DNA of 64,000 bases from Deltaproteobacteria bacterium. Its GTDB lineage: Bacteria; JADJOY01. The notes below the pieces were generated by a model. That model ran no database searches. It was not told the DNA's origin and saw only the letters and a program-made list of their open reading frames with translations. Below, in pieces: positions 49,218 to 58,054 of the stretch (its first letter is position 1; each line of letters starts with the position of its first letter). The stretch covers positions 197,501 to 261,500 of the forward strand of contig JADJOY010000009.1 of assembly GCA_016713535.1 (NCBI GenBank). Direction: 5' to 3'. A program made the position numbers and the translations under genes.

Positions 49218-50324
49218 TCAGGCGGCTCGGCCAGCGGTCGCGGGCCGGCGGGCGAGGAGCTCGTCGTAGAGGTCCTCGTGACGGCGCACGACTCCGGTCA
49301 GCGTGTAGCTGCGCTCGATCTCGACGCGCGCTGCATCGCCGCGGGCACGGGCTGCGATCGGATCGGCGAGGGTGCGACGGAGGGCCTCGGCCATGGCTGA
49401 GGGATCGGCGGGCGGCACCAACACGCCGATCGGCTCGAGCAGCTCGGGGTTGCCGCCCACCCGGGTCGCGACGATCGGCAGTGCCGCGCCCATCGCCTCC
49501 AGGACCGCGTTCGAGAGACCCTCCCGGTGCGAGGGTGCGACGTAGAGGTCGGCCTCGGCGAGGATGGCCGAGACGTCGTGTCGGTGGCCCAGGAACTCGA
49601 CCCGGCCGCCGATGCCCAGGCTCGCCACGAGCGCCTCGAGCCGCGCGCGCTCCGAGCCGTCGCCGACCAGCCGCGCCCGGAACTCGACGCCCGCGCGCTC
49701 GAGCTCGCCGAGCGCACGGATCAGGACGTCGAAGCCCTTCACCGGCTCGAGCCGTCCGACACCGACGATCCGCGGCGGCGCGTGGAACCCTCGCGGCGCA
49801 CCCGTGGGACGCCCGAAGACGTCGATGGCGAGGCCGTTGGGGATCACCACCAGGCGGTCCTTGAACATCGGCAGGAAACGCGCGAGATGATCGCGCACAG
49901 CTCGCGAGACGCAGATCACGCGGTCGGTGAACGCGGTGAAGGCCGCCTCGGGCAGGTAGGTCTTCCAGGGGCGCTCGCGGAAGCTCAGGGTCGCGTGGGT
50001 GTGGACGATGCCGCGAACACCCGCCGCGATCGCGGCCGCGCGCCCGTAGGTGCCGGCCGAGAACATGTGGGTGTGCACGAGATCGACGCCGCGTTCGTGG
50101 ATCAGGCGCTCGAGCGCGCCGACGCGGCGGTGTTTCGGTCGCACGTCCAGGCGCACGACCGGGATCCCTTCGGCGGCCAAGGCGTCGCCCAGGTCACCAG
50201 GCAGGAAGGTGGCGACGATCGGCGTGAAACGCGTACGGTCGAGTCCGCGCACCAGGCGCGCGAGCGCGGTCTCGCGCCCGCCGAGGTGCATGTGCTCGAT
50301 GACGTGCAGGACCGTCGCGGGCAT
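49218..50324 (-). CDS. Glycosyltransferase family 4
   Basis: The 368-residue protein has a GT-B fold: VIEHMHLGGRETALARLV at the N-terminus, VDLVHTHMFSAGTYGR, VIPNGLAIDVFG, the donor-site IVGVGRLEPVKGFDVLIRAL and the conserved EX7E segment SHREGLSNAVLEAMGAALPIVAT. It adds a sugar to the lipid-linked repeat unit in the cytoplasm. It sits between the polymerase/ligase and flippase genes on the same strand. Confidence 0.92.
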   Translation of the reverse strand: MPATVLHVIEHMHLGGRETALARLVRGLDRTRFTPIVATFLPGDLGDALAAEGIPVVRLDVRPKHRRVGALERLIHERGVDLVHTHMFSAGTYGRAAAIAAGVRGIVHTHATLSFRERPWKTYLPEAAFTAFTDRVICVSRAVRDHLARFLPMFKDRLVVIPNGLAIDVFGRPTGAPRGFHAPPRIVGVGRLEPVKGFDVLIRALGELERAGVEFRARLVGDGSERARLEALVASLGIGGRVEFLGHRHDVSAILAEADLYVAPSHREGLSNAVLEAMGAALPIVATRVGGNPELLEPIGVLVPPADPSAMAEALRRTLADPIAARARGDAARVEIERSYTLTGVVRRHEDLYDELLARRPATAGRAA

Positions 50325-50327
50325 CGC

Positions 50328-51845
50328 TCAGTGCTCGCCACTCGCGATGCGGCGCTCCGCCGCGGCGTCGGTCTGGCCGCCGTCGAGCTCGACTCGGGTC
50401 GGCTCGGGAGCGGGCTCGGCGGAGACCGCCTCGGCCTGCGCGGTGACGTACCGCGCCCACGCCTGTGCGTGGCTGAGCGCGACCAGCTCGCGGCGGGAGC
50501 GCTCGCTCAGCGCGCGCACCGTCGCGATGATCAGCCACAGGTACTTGTTGAGGGCCATGATCTGGAACATCCCGAGCATCAGGAGCCCAACCAGGCCGAG
50601 GAGCGCCGCGCGCGAGTGCAGCCCGACCTCGCCCGGCATGAGGCGCAGGCGCCACGCGGAGCGAACGGCGGTCAGGAGAAAGCCCAGGAACAACACCGCG
50701 CCCACGACGCCTCCCTCGGTGACGACCGTGAGGTACATGTTGTGGGCGACTCGCTCGACGCCGATCAGCGACACCTCGGGCTGGTATTCGGCGCGCGCGT
50801 GAAGGACTCGGAAGTTTCCCGGTCCGGCGCCGAAGATGGGGTGGTCGGCCAGGATCCTCGCCCCGACGCGGAGATAGTTGGTGCGGCGCCACAGCGAGAT
50901 GTCCTGCTGGCCGCTGGTGTCGAAGGTGAAGAGCGTCGCCATGCGCTGCCAGTAGCGCGACGGCACGGCGGGCAACGCCGCGATCACCACGAACACCGCC
51001 GCGGCGAGCCAGGCGGGGTGGATCTTCTTCCACGCCATCGCCGTGAAGAGGGCGATGAGCGTGCCCATCACGAGGAACGCCGAGCGCGAGAACGTGAGCA
51101 CCAGCCCGGTGATCATGAGCCCCGCGCCGACGAAGCCCCAGAAGCGCGGCCATCCGCGCCGGCCGACCATCGCGAACAGCGAGATCGCGAGCGGAAATAG
51201 CAGGAAGGTGGCGAACAGGTTGGGCGAGATGCTCGATGCGCCCGTGATGCGCACGATGCTGTCCGAGACGTCGCCCTCGCTCGACATGGTGGAGAACGGG
51301 TTGTTCCCCATCAGGTAGGTGGCGATGCCGATCGCGACGGAGAGTCCGACGGTGATCCGCACCGTTGCGAGAAGCCGCGTCTGCCAGGCCGGCTCGACGA
51401 AGCTGCGGCTCAGCACGAGGTAGAAGAGCCACATGCTCAGGCTGCGGCGGAAGTCGTTGAGCGCGGTGTGGGGATCGACCGCCATCAGCACGCTCAGCCC
51501 GCTGTAAACGGCCCACACGAGCAGCCAGCGATCGATCGCGTGCAGGGAAACGCGCCGGTCGGACCTCACCACGTAACGCAAGAACAGGATCGCCGTGGCG
51601 GCGGGGAAGAGCACCTTCGTGAAGGTGAGCGCCGCCGCGGTCTGGCCGGGCAGGACGGCGAACACGTCGAGCGGGATCAGCGCGATCATCCCGAGCAAGA
51701 TCGCCTGCGGGTTGCGGAAGGCGAACGGCGCCAGCGCGAGAGCGCCGGGCAGCGCCAGCAGCGCCCACGACTTGGCGCCGAGGGCGAACGCGACGGCGAC
51801 GACCGCCAGGCTGAGCAGGAACGCGGCGACGAAGACCAGAGCCAT
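50328..51845 (-). CDS. O-antigen ligase/polymerase (Wzy_C family) membrane protein
   Basis: The 505-residue protein has about twelve transmembrane segments and the Wzy_C/WaaL signature: GLVLTFSRSAFLVMG, then a large periplasmic loop containing RRTNYLRVGARILADHPIFGAGPGNFRVL and VAHNMYLTVVTEGGVVGAVLFLGFLLTA. In an exopolysaccharide cluster with flippase and chain-length protein it is probably the polymerase. ATG start at 51845. The GT4 gene follows three bases after the stop. Confidence 0.87.
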   Translation of the reverse strand: MALVFVAAFLLSLAVVAVAFALGAKSWALLALPGALALAPFAFRNPQAILLGMIALIPLDVFAVLPGQTAAALTFTKVLFPAATAILFLRYVVRSDRRVSLHAIDRWLLVWAVYSGLSVLMAVDPHTALNDFRRSLSMWLFYLVLSRSFVEPAWQTRLLATVRITVGLSVAIGIATYLMGNNPFSTMSSEGDVSDSIVRITGASSISPNLFATFLLFPLAISLFAMVGRRGWPRFWGFVGAGLMITGLVLTFSRSAFLVMGTLIALFTAMAWKKIHPAWLAAAVFVVIAALPAVPSRYWQRMATLFTFDTSGQQDISLWRRTNYLRVGARILADHPIFGAGPGNFRVLHARAEYQPEVSLIGVERVAHNMYLTVVTEGGVVGAVLFLGFLLTAVRSAWRLRLMPGEVGLHSRAALLGLVGLLMLGMFQIMALNKYLWLIIATVRALSERSRRELVALSHAQAWARYVTAQAEAVSAEPAPEPTRVELDGGQTDAAAERRIASGEH

Positions 51846-51888
51846 GGCGTCACCGACCGGCGCGCGCGCCGCCAGTCAAGGTCCCGCG

Positions 51889-52246
51889 CCACGCACGGCT
51901 TGGTCGAGAGGCCGGTCGCAGCGCGACCGCACGAGCGAGGCGGGGGGGGGGGGGGGGGGGGGGGGCGGCCCGGCGGCGCGCGCGCGAGGCGAGTGGCTTG
52001 GGGCGGGGCCCCCCAAAAGTCACGCCTTTCGCGGGGCGGGGGGCTGAACCAGCCCCCCGAGGAACCATCGGCAAGCCGCTCGAGGCGAAGGTGTCCATCC
52101 GGTGCCACGCACGGCTTGGTCGAGAGGCCGGTCGCAGCGCGACCGCACGAGCGAGGCGAGTGGCTTGGGGGTGGGGCCCCGCGAAAGTCACGCCTTTCGC
52201 GGGGCGGGGGGCTGAACCAGCCCCCCGAGGAACCATCGGCAAGCCG
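51889..52246. repeat. Two-copy tandem repeat with palindromic core
   Basis: Copy A (51889-52078) and copy B (52104-52246) share GCCACGCACGGCTTGGTCG, a central segment and a common end at GGAACCATCGGCAAGCCG. Each contains CGGGGGGCTG-AAC-CAGCCCCCCG, a perfect palindrome, and a second hairpin (CGCGAAAG and CTTTCGCG in copy B). Copy A is about 47 bases longer because of a poly-G tract and adjoining GC-rich sequence. The 417-base gap between the ligase-type gene and the chain-length gene is almost entirely this repeat; no gene is seen. It may be a mobile palindromic element. Confidence 0.8.
51942..51965. repeat. Poly-G homopolymer of 24 bases
   Basis: Twenty-four consecutive G residues occur inside copy A of the tandem repeat and mark the exact point where copy A departs from copy B. 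Such a tract is unstable in replication and is also a known sequencing/assembly artefact. It lies about 100 bases upstream of the ligase/polymerase start codon on the opposite strand. Confidence 0.9.
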
Positions 52247-52262
52247 CGTGAGACCGTCGGTC

Positions 52263-53831
52263 TCACGCGGCTTGCTCGAGCGGATACGTGGCGAGCACGG
52301 GAACACCCAGCTCGCGCACGATCTGCTCGGGCAGCTTGAACGAGTCGTCGAGAAGCTCGAGCAACACCGCGGCCACCACCCCGAGGAAGAGGCCCACCGC
52401 GAACGCCAGCGGGATCAAGGTGCCGCGCTGCGGGAAGAGGGCGTTCGGGTTCACGTACGGGGCCGACATCACCGCGACGTTGGGCAGGAGGCTCGATCGG
52501 ATCTGGTTGTAGACGTCGACCTCGCCTTCCTTGCGCTGGAACTGGCTGACCTGGTCGAGGGCGATCTTGCGACGCTGCTCGAGTATCGTGAGGCGCTGCT
52601 CCGCCTCCTCGACCTTGGGGATGCGCACCTTGATGGCGTCGATCTGGCTCTGGAGCTGCTTCTTGCGGCTCTCCACGCTCGTCAGGTCGTTGGTCAGGAA
52701 CTCGGTGACGATCTGCTTGTATTGACCAGAGAGCGTCCCGAGCTGGCCGTCCACCGACTGCACCATCGGGCTGGTGGGCGCGAAGTTGCGCAACATCTCG
52801 GCGCGCTGCCCCTCGAGCTGACCGATTCGACCGCTGATCTCGCGCAGCATCGGATCGGACGACACGCCCTCGATCGAGAGCGCGCGGATGGCGCGCGGCC
52901 CCGCGCTGCGGGCGCGCTCGACGAGTGCACCGAGCTCGTCCTCGCGGACGTCGAGCTTGTTCACCTCGGTCAGCATGTCGCCGAGCTGCTTGACGAGGCG
53001 GTTCTTCTCCTCGGCGGGCGCCACGAACGTGGGGTCCGCCTTGATCTGCTGGATCTCGCGGTTCACCCCGTCGAGCTCGGCGAGCCGTGAATCGGTCTGC
53101 TTGCGGTAGAACTCGGGCGCGGCGGCGTTGGTCCAGATCGCGCTGCGTTGCTCGAGGTAGACGCGCAGGAAGGTCTGCAGGATCTCCTCGGTGAGGAAGC
53201 TGTCGAAGTGCTTGACCCGGATGTCGATGACGTCGTTACCGATGCCGGGGCTCACCTCGACGATGGCCCGCAGCGCCGGGATCAGCGGGTCGCCCGGCAG
53301 CTTCTGTCTGGTGCCCGTGTCCTCTTCCCTGGTCAGCATCGCCTTGATCGCGTGGGGGACGCCTCCCACCCATCGGGTGAGGGCGCGCAGCCACGACGGC
53401 TTCGCCTCCTCGGACCACGAGAGCTGGATCGCGTCGTGGCGGGTCCGCAGGTCCGCCAGCACCCGGTCCGCGAGAGTCGAGCTCGAGAGGATGCGCTGTT
53501 CGTTCGCGACCATCTGCGGCGTCACCGGACGGGTGCCGGTCTGCACGCTCGACCCCGGCGCGATCGCCGAGGTGTCGATGTCGCTGCCCTTCACGATGAT
53601 CGAGAAGCTGCCCGAGTACATCTTGGGCAGCGTGAAGCAGAGCACCGTGGTGATCACCACGGTGACCGCGACCAACCACGCGATCAGCCGCTTGTGCAGG
53701 AACACCATCACCAGCAGCAGCCGCGCCAGCTCCGACGGGCGCTGTTGCGACGAGGTCTCGTCGAACGCGGTGGGGATCGGCATCCCCGGGAAGCCGGGCG
53801 GCAGCGCCGCGGTGGGTCGGTTCTGCATCAC
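52263..53831 (-). CDS. Chain-length determinant protein, Wzz/GNVR (GumC-like) family
   Basis: The 522-residue protein has an N-terminal transmembrane helix (LIAWLVAVTVVITTVLCFTL), a Wzz domain (YSGSFSIIVKGSDID), long periplasmic coiled coils (residues about 240-430), the GNVR-type region ending YNQIRSSLLPNVAVMSAPYVNP, and a C-terminal helix (LIPLAFAVGLFLGVVAAVLLELL). It sets polymer length and links the polymerase to the outer-membrane exporter. No kinase domain is fused; the ATPase is encoded separately at 46924-47688. GTG start at 53831 (or ATG at 53828) overlapping the wza-like stop. Confidence 0.9.
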   Translation of the reverse strand: MMQNRPTAALPPGFPGMPIPTAFDETSSQQRPSELARLLLVMVFLHKRLIAWLVAVTVVITTVLCFTLPKMYSGSFSIIVKGSDIDTSAIAPGSSVQTGTRPVTPQMVANEQRILSSSTLADRVLADLRTRHDAIQLSWSEEAKPSWLRALTRWVGGVPHAIKAMLTREEDTGTRQKLPGDPLIPALRAIVEVSPGIGNDVIDIRVKHFDSFLTEEILQTFLRVYLEQRSAIWTNAAAPEFYRKQTDSRLAELDGVNREIQQIKADPTFVAPAEEKNRLVKQLGDMLTEVNKLDVREDELGALVERARSAGPRAIRALSIEGVSSDPMLREISGRIGQLEGQRAEMLRNFAPTSPMVQSVDGQLGTLSGQYKQIVTEFLTNDLTSVESRKKQLQSQIDAIKVRIPKVEEAEQRLTILEQRRKIALDQVSQFQRKEGEVDVYNQIRSSLLPNVAVMSAPYVNPNALFPQRGTLIPLAFAVGLFLGVVAAVLLELLDDSFKLPEQIVRELGVPVLATYPLEQAA

Positions 53832-54877
53832 GGGTTGGTGTTGATGACCTTGGTGCCGCTCTGGGTGGCTTCCAGCAGGTTGTACGAGAAGCCCACGCTG
53901 TAGCCGCGGAAGAAGATCATGTTGGCGATGCGGGTCGAGAGGTAGGCCAGATCGGTGATCTTGCTACGCGGCACCCACACCACGTCACCCGGCATCACCA
54001 CGGCGACGTTGCCGTCTTGGTCGGCCTTCAGCGGATCCGTAAGGTCGACGCGTCGCACGATCATGTTCTGACCCTGCACGCGCATCGTGATCACCTCCGC
54101 CGGCACCGCGTCGACGGTGAAGCCGCCCGCGAGCGCCACCGCCTCGAGCGCCGTGCGCGGACGCTCCATGCGGAAGCTCCCGGGAGAGCGCACGTCACCC
54201 AGCACGAACACCTTGGCGCCCTCGCTCTGGGAGAGACCGACGCTCACCGAGAGCCGGTCGTACATGCGCCCGTACTCGCCGGAGAGGTTCTTCGAGAGCT
54301 CGTCGAGGGTCATGCCGCCGGCCTGGACGTCTCCGATCACCGGGAACGTCGCGCCGCCGTCGGGGCGCACGATGATGCGACGAACCGGCCCGTTGTCGCT
54401 GCTCGAGACCGCCTTGAGCAGCTCCTGCGTCGCGGCGTCGAACTCCTTCACGGAGATGTAGACCTCCGGATCTCGGAGGGTGCCCTTGTACGCATTGCGG
54501 ACGTCGTCGGCGAGTTCGGCCGGGCTGCGCCCCGCCGCGGCGATGTCGCCGAGGTAGGGCAGCGTGATCTTGCCGTCGGGGCGGATCGCCTGCGTCGAGT
54601 CGAAGCTCGCGAGCGTCGGGAAGCGGATGTCGAGCACGTCGCGGATCTGGAGCAGGTACTTGCCGCGCAGCTCGTCCCGGATCGCGTAGAGGACCGAGAG
54701 CTCGTCGCCCGAGGAAACCCGATATTCGGGAACCTGGTCGACGGTCGGGACCTCTTCACCGGCGCTGCCCTTCATGGGGTCGAAGAGCGGCAGGTTGATG
54801 GGCTCCTTGGGGGCGCAACCGAACGCGAAGACGATGGCCGACGCCGCGGTCGCCGCCGCACGTACGAGCTTCCTCAT
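53828..54877 (-). CDS. Polysaccharide export outer-membrane lipoprotein, Wza-like (SLBB domains)
   Basis: The 349-residue protein begins MRKLVRAAATAASA and has a lipobox-like FAFGC near residue 21. It has the Poly_export domain (LLQIRDVLDIRFPT, IRPDGKITLPYLGDIAAAGRSPAELAD) and SLBB regions (VFVLGDVRSPGSFRMERPRTALEAVALAGG, VVMPGDVVWVPRS). It forms the outer-membrane channel for the polymer. The frame is open to 55384 but overlaps the sugar transferase; the ATG at 54877 with AGGGGAA before it is the start. First part of the coupled export block with the chain-length gene. Confidence 0.92.
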   Translation of the reverse strand: MRKLVRAAATAASAIVFAFGCAPKEPINLPLFDPMKGSAGEEVPTVDQVPEYRVSSGDELSVLYAIRDELRGKYLLQIRDVLDIRFPTLASFDSTQAIRPDGKITLPYLGDIAAAGRSPAELADDVRNAYKGTLRDPEVYISVKEFDAATQELLKAVSSSDNGPVRRIIVRPDGGATFPVIGDVQAGGMTLDELSKNLSGEYGRMYDRLSVSVGLSQSEGAKVFVLGDVRSPGSFRMERPRTALEAVALAGGFTVDAVPAEVITMRVQGQNMIVRRVDLTDPLKADQDGNVAVVMPGDVVWVPRSKITDLAYLSTRIANMIFFRGYSVGFSYNLLEATQSGTKVINTNP

Positions 54878-54927
54878 GGGATTCCCCTTGCACTCACGAT
54901 CGGCGCGACATCGGGCGACGCCGACCG

Positions 54928-56241
54928 TCACCCGATGCTGCTCCGCAGAACGTATTGGTCGACAAGATAGCGGTTCAGGTGGGTGACCGGCTGGTAAAAG
55001 ACGACGAACATCCGCTCGGGAGCGTCCGGCGCGGCGTCTCTCGCGACGGGCGCGCTGGGCGCCGGCGCGAGGCCGTCGACGGGCACGCCGTTGGCGTCCT
55101 TGACCCGGTACACGAAGCCTTTGCAGCGGGCACGCTTGCGGCGTCCCGAGCGCTGGCTGTAGGTCTCGAGCACCAGGTACACCTCCTGGTCCTTGGAGAG
55201 AGGAAGCGGTGTGCTGATGCACAGCGCCTCCTGGTTGATGTCGACCAGGTCGCAGCTCACCGGCAGCTTGGCGCGGAACGTCGAGTCCGTGAGGAACGCA
55301 TCGACGTCCTCGCGCGCGATGCGGCGGGTGATGCGCTTGTTGGCGAGCGAAGACACCGCCATCGACCTGCGCACCGCCATCCACTGCGAACGCACGATGC
55401 GGATCTGATCCGTCAGCGAGTTGAAGGTCTCGCGGATCGTGTTTCGTAGCACGGTGAGCGCCGTGGTGAAGATGAAGCCGACGTCACGGAACGGGTTCGA
55501 GCCGCTGGTGAGGAAGCGGTAGTCGATGCGCGAGCGGATCTGCTTCGGGGTCGAGTGGGGCGTGAAGAACTGCGAGTAGCCGGTGAGCCCGGGCCGCACC
55601 AGGAAGGTCCGGTCGTAGTTCGGGATCATCTGCCGGTAGCGCTCGTAGGCTTCCGGCCGCACCGGCCGCGGGCCGACGAAGTCCATGTCGCCGCGGATGA
55701 TGTTGACGAGCTGCGGCAGCTCGTCGAGGCGCGTGGCCCGCAGGAATCGCCCGAATCCCGACTCGAGCTTGCCGTTGGGAACGTGCAGGTTGGCGCCCAG
55801 CTCGCGTTCGGCGTTCCGCGACAGGGTGCGGATCTTGTAGATGGTGAAGATCTTCTTGCCCTTGCCGAGCCGGCGGCCCTTGTAGATGAACTGACCACGG
55901 TCCTTCTCGAGGAGGTGGTGCAGGATCCACAGCACGGCCACCACCACGCCGGCCGGCGGCAGGAAGAGGCTGGCGATCGACACGTTCACGACCCGGCGCA
56001 GCCCGTCGGCGCGCTCGCGCTCGAGCAAGGCCATCGCGGTGCGATCGACCCGGGCGGCGTTCGCGCCCGCCAGCGACGGATCGACGGCGCGTGGGAACGG
56101 CAGGATCTGGCCGCGCTCGGCGCTGCGGCCCACGACGGTGGTCGTGGTGCGGGGATTGCGCAGGGCGCCGCTGCGTCGCGGCGACAGCGATCCGGCGCGC
56201 GCGGCGCGGTGAGACGCAGGATTACGACGGGGCTCGGGCAC
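54928..56241 (-). CDS. Undecaprenyl-phosphate priming sugar transferase with a PilZ-like C-terminal domain
   Basis: The 437-residue protein has a disordered N-terminus (about 75 residues), one hydrophobic helix (VNVSIASLFLPPAGVVVAVLWIL) and the bacterial sugar-transferase core: GRRLGKGKKIFTIYKIRTLSRNAE, the catalytic FGRFLRATRLDELPQLVNIIRGDMDFVGPRPVRP, and VRPGLTGYSQ. It transfers the first sugar phosphate to undecaprenyl phosphate. Residues about 305-437 form an added beta-rich domain with RITRR, then CDLVDINQEALCISTPLPLSKDQEVYLVLE, resembling a PilZ c-di-GMP-binding domain, although the DxSxxG motif is imperfect. GTG start at 56241 is uncertain; ATG at 56037 is closer to the core. Confidence 0.85.
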   Translation of the reverse strand: MPEPRRNPASHRAARAGSLSPRRSGALRNPRTTTTVVGRSAERGQILPFPRAVDPSLAGANAARVDRTAMALLERERADGLRRVVNVSIASLFLPPAGVVVAVLWILHHLLEKDRGQFIYKGRRLGKGKKIFTIYKIRTLSRNAERELGANLHVPNGKLESGFGRFLRATRLDELPQLVNIIRGDMDFVGPRPVRPEAYERYRQMIPNYDRTFLVRPGLTGYSQFFTPHSTPKQIRSRIDYRFLTSGSNPFRDVGFIFTTALTVLRNTIRETFNSLTDQIRIVRSQWMAVRRSMAVSSLANKRITRRIAREDVDAFLTDSTFRAKLPVSCDLVDINQEALCISTPLPLSKDQEVYLVLETYSQRSGRRKRARCKGFVYRVKDANGVPVDGLAPAPSAPVARDAAPDAPERMFVVFYQPVTHLNRYLVDQYVLRSSIG

Positions 56242-56330
56242 GGCGTGGCCTCAACGAGTTCGTCACGGGAGAAGGGGGAGGACCGTTTCGGTCACCAACG
56301 ACGAAAAACCATTTTATCTCCGGGCTCCCC

Positions 56331-56348
56331 GAGCACCCCGGCCTCCAA
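56331..56348 (-). promoter_or_regulatory. Weak candidate sigma-54 promoter upstream of the sugar transferase gene
   Basis: On the minus strand TTGGAGGCCGGGGTGCTC has the GG and GC pairs ten bases apart, about 90 bases before the GTG at 56241, with an AT-rich stretch just upstream. The -24 and -12 elements match only partly. It is listed because stronger versions precede the nearby riboswitch genes. Confidence 0.25.
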
Positions 56349-56453
56349 GGTAAATTTTTGTCACGCTGCGTCGTGGTCCAGGGGGACCCGCGCCGGTCGG
56401 CTCCGGAACGCCGGAGGCGCCCAGGTCGGGGACTGCCCCTGCGCGGGGCGGCG

Positions 56454-57195
56454 TCAGCCCACGAACTTGTAGCCCTCGCCGTAGACCGAGAGGATGAACC
56501 GGGGATTGGCCGGCTCGCCCTCGAGCTTCTGGCGGAGCTTCAAGATGTGGTTGTCGACCGTCCGGGTGTTGGGCACCACCTGGTAGCCCCAGATCTCGGT
56601 CAGCAGCCGATCGCGGCTCACGATCTGACCCCGGCTGCGGATCAGCATGCGGAGGATGTCGAATTCTTGGGCGGAGGTCGACGAGCTGGCTGGCCTTGGT
56701 GACCCGGCAGCGGTCGAAGTCGACCTCGATGTCCTCGAAGCGATACCCCGCCTCGCGCTCCACGGGCCGCGCTGGATCGCGGCGCAGGCGGGCGCGTATG
56801 CGCGCCACCAGCTCGCGGACCCCGAACGGCTTGGTGACGTAGTCGTCGGCGCCGAGCTCGAGGCCGAGGACCTTGTCGATCTCCTCGGAACGCGCGGTCA
56901 ACATGATGATCGGCGTGGTGACGCCCTGCTTGCGCAGCTCGCGGCACACGTCGAGCCCGCTGGTGCCCGGCATGTTCACGTCGAGGAGGATGAGGTCGGG
57001 CTTCTGGCCGAGGGCGAGCTCGAGTCCAGCTTGGCCGCGTGACGCGCGCAGCACCTTGTAGCCGTCGCGCAGCAGGTGCATCTCGAGACCCTGGGCGAGG
57101 TCCTCGTCGTCGTCGACGACGAGGATCGTCTGCTTGGGTGCCGGGCTCGCCTGCGCCTCGCCACGGGAGGTCACGGTGGTCGAGGCCGCGCTCAC
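56454..57195 (-). pseudogene. OmpR/PhoB-family response regulator, interrupted by one frameshift
   Basis: From 57195 the frame encodes a receiver domain (TILVVDDDEDLAQGLEMHLL, phospho-aspartate in LILLDVNMPGTSGLD, MLTARSEEIDKVLGLELGADDYVTKPF) and the linker. At about 56668-56677 it shifts; in the next frame the winged-helix domain continues (AQEFDILRMLIRSRGQIVSRDRLLTEIWGY, RTVDNHILKLRQKLE, ILSVYGEGYKFVG) to the stop at 56454. All key residues are present on both sides, so one inserted base or two lost bases in a C-rich stretch breaks an otherwise normal regulator of about 245 residues. No partner kinase is adjacent. It sits upstream of the exopolysaccharide operon and may control it. Confidence 0.82.
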
Positions 57196-57559
57196 GGGGG
57201 CGCTGATCGGGGGGAGTCGGTCGCGGCTCGAGGCGACGCACCTTGTTCGGATCGGCGTCGCGCATCGGGTCGCGGTTCGTCATCGTCGTGGGTCGGGCGG
57301 CCGTCGAGTCCGCCTCCGGCGGGCCCCAATATGCACCATCTGGGCGTGGCGCGGAGGGCCAAATGATTCCCGTTACGTCTCGTTCCATGGGCTTCCTATC
57401 CCTCGTGTCGTCGTTCGACCGAGCCCTGCGACGTGATGTGCGGCTGACCGCGGCATGAAGCAAGGGCAGCGCCATTCCGTGCACTCGTCGAGAACTCTTG
57501 AGAAATATCGACTTCGCGGGGAGTGGCCGTGCGGTTCGGAGAGGCCGCGTGACAATTGG

Positions 57560-57664
57560 TTCTGACGTCAGAAGTCAAATAATCGGCGATTGCGACCCCG
57601 CGACGCGGTTGATCCTCGATCGTACGGCGGCGACCCCAAATGTCACGACCGTGACGGACCGTCA
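57560..57664 (+). promoter_or_regulatory. Cluster of TGAC/GTCA palindromes, possible enhancer-binding sites
   Basis: Three palindromes occur here: TTCTGACGTCAGAA (57560-57573, perfect), GTCACG-AC-CGTGAC (57642-57655) and TGACGGACCGTCA (57652-57664). They share a TGAC...GTCA core and lie about 90-190 bases upstream of the sigma-54-type promoter, the normal position for enhancer-binding-protein sites. Also, CCAAATGTCAC near 57637 is an exact inverted copy of GTGACATTTGG near 57744. Function is inferred from placement. Confidence 0.55.
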
Positions 57665-57751
57665 GCGCGCCTCTGACCACGAGCCATCCCGGCATGGGCT
57701 ACGTACGTCAGAACCGTTCGGATTCGCTCGTGAATTCGCCGTGGTGACATT

Positions 57752-57767
57752 TGGCTCGATGGTTGCT
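57752..57767 (+). promoter_or_regulatory. Sigma-54-type promoter upstream of riboswitch 1
   Basis: TGGCTCGATGGTTGCT has the -24 TGGC and -12 TTGCT elements with GG and GC exactly ten bases apart. Predicted transcription would start near 57778, about 100 bases before the riboswitch. An equivalent element stands in the same relative place before riboswitch 2, which strengthens both calls. Confidence 0.65.
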
Positions 57768-57875
57768 CTGAGGAGCGGTCGTACGGCCGACCCGACCGCA
57801 GGGGGCGATCGAGCCGAGCTCGTGCAGACCGTGCTTCCCAGCCGAACCACCGAGGGACCACCACCCGAAGATCCT

Positions 57876-57969
57876 GTCCTCGATCAAGGCAAACCATCCG
57901 GAAGGGTGGGACGCAAAGCCACTGGCCCGACCTCCGAAGCGGGAGAGGGCAGCAGGGCTGCCGAGCGAC
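57876..57969 (+). ncRNA. Cyclic di-GMP-I (GEMM) riboswitch 1
   Basis: The conserved core is plain: GGCAAACC (57888-57895), a GNRA-capped P2 stem (CATCC-GGAA-GGGTG), GGGACGCAAAGCC, then the P3 arm with GGCCCGACCT and its receptor side ending GGCAGCAGGGCTGCC. The bases equivalent to G20, A47 and C92 of the Vibrio Vc2 aptamer (G before CAAACC, the middle A of CAAAG, C of CCG) are retained, so c-di-GMP rather than cGAMP is the expected ligand. It lies about 85 bases before the start codon of the first glycosidase-like gene. Confidence 0.93.
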
Positions 57970-57979
57970 CCCGGCATCG

Positions 57980-58046
57980 CTTCACCGCCGGACCCATCGC
58001 GCGGCTGTCAGGACGCGTGATGGGTTCCCGGCCCGGTGCGGTGAGG
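57980..58046 (+). promoter_or_regulatory. Hairpin covering the ribosome binding site (expression platform of riboswitch 1)
   Basis: CTTCACCGC (57980-57988) can pair over nine positions (one G-U) with GCGGTGAGG (58038-58046), which contains most of the GAGGAG ribosome binding site. Inside, ACCCATC pairs with GATGGGT. Directly downstream of the aptamer, this suggests control of translation initiation by c-di-GMP. Direction of control cannot be read from sequence. Confidence 0.6.
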
Positions 58047-58054
58047 AGATGTCG

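Larger units (their letters stand above)
57196..58054. other. Long regulatory region upstream of the first riboswitch-controlled gene
   Basis: About 860 bases separate the divergent response-regulator gene from the first glycosidase-like gene. No gene is supported. The region contains palindromic TGAC/GTCA elements (57560-57664), a sigma-54-type promoter (57752-57767), a c-di-GMP-I riboswitch (57876-57969) and a hairpin that covers the ribosome binding site (57980-58046), all listed separately. The first 300 bases next to the response regulator hold nothing I can identify. Confidence 0.75.

Noticed and set aside
49527-51200. Long plus-strand frame across the GT4 and ligase genes
   Set aside because: The opposite strand encodes two well-supported families; the plus-strand translation is low-complexity and charged, as expected from codon bias.
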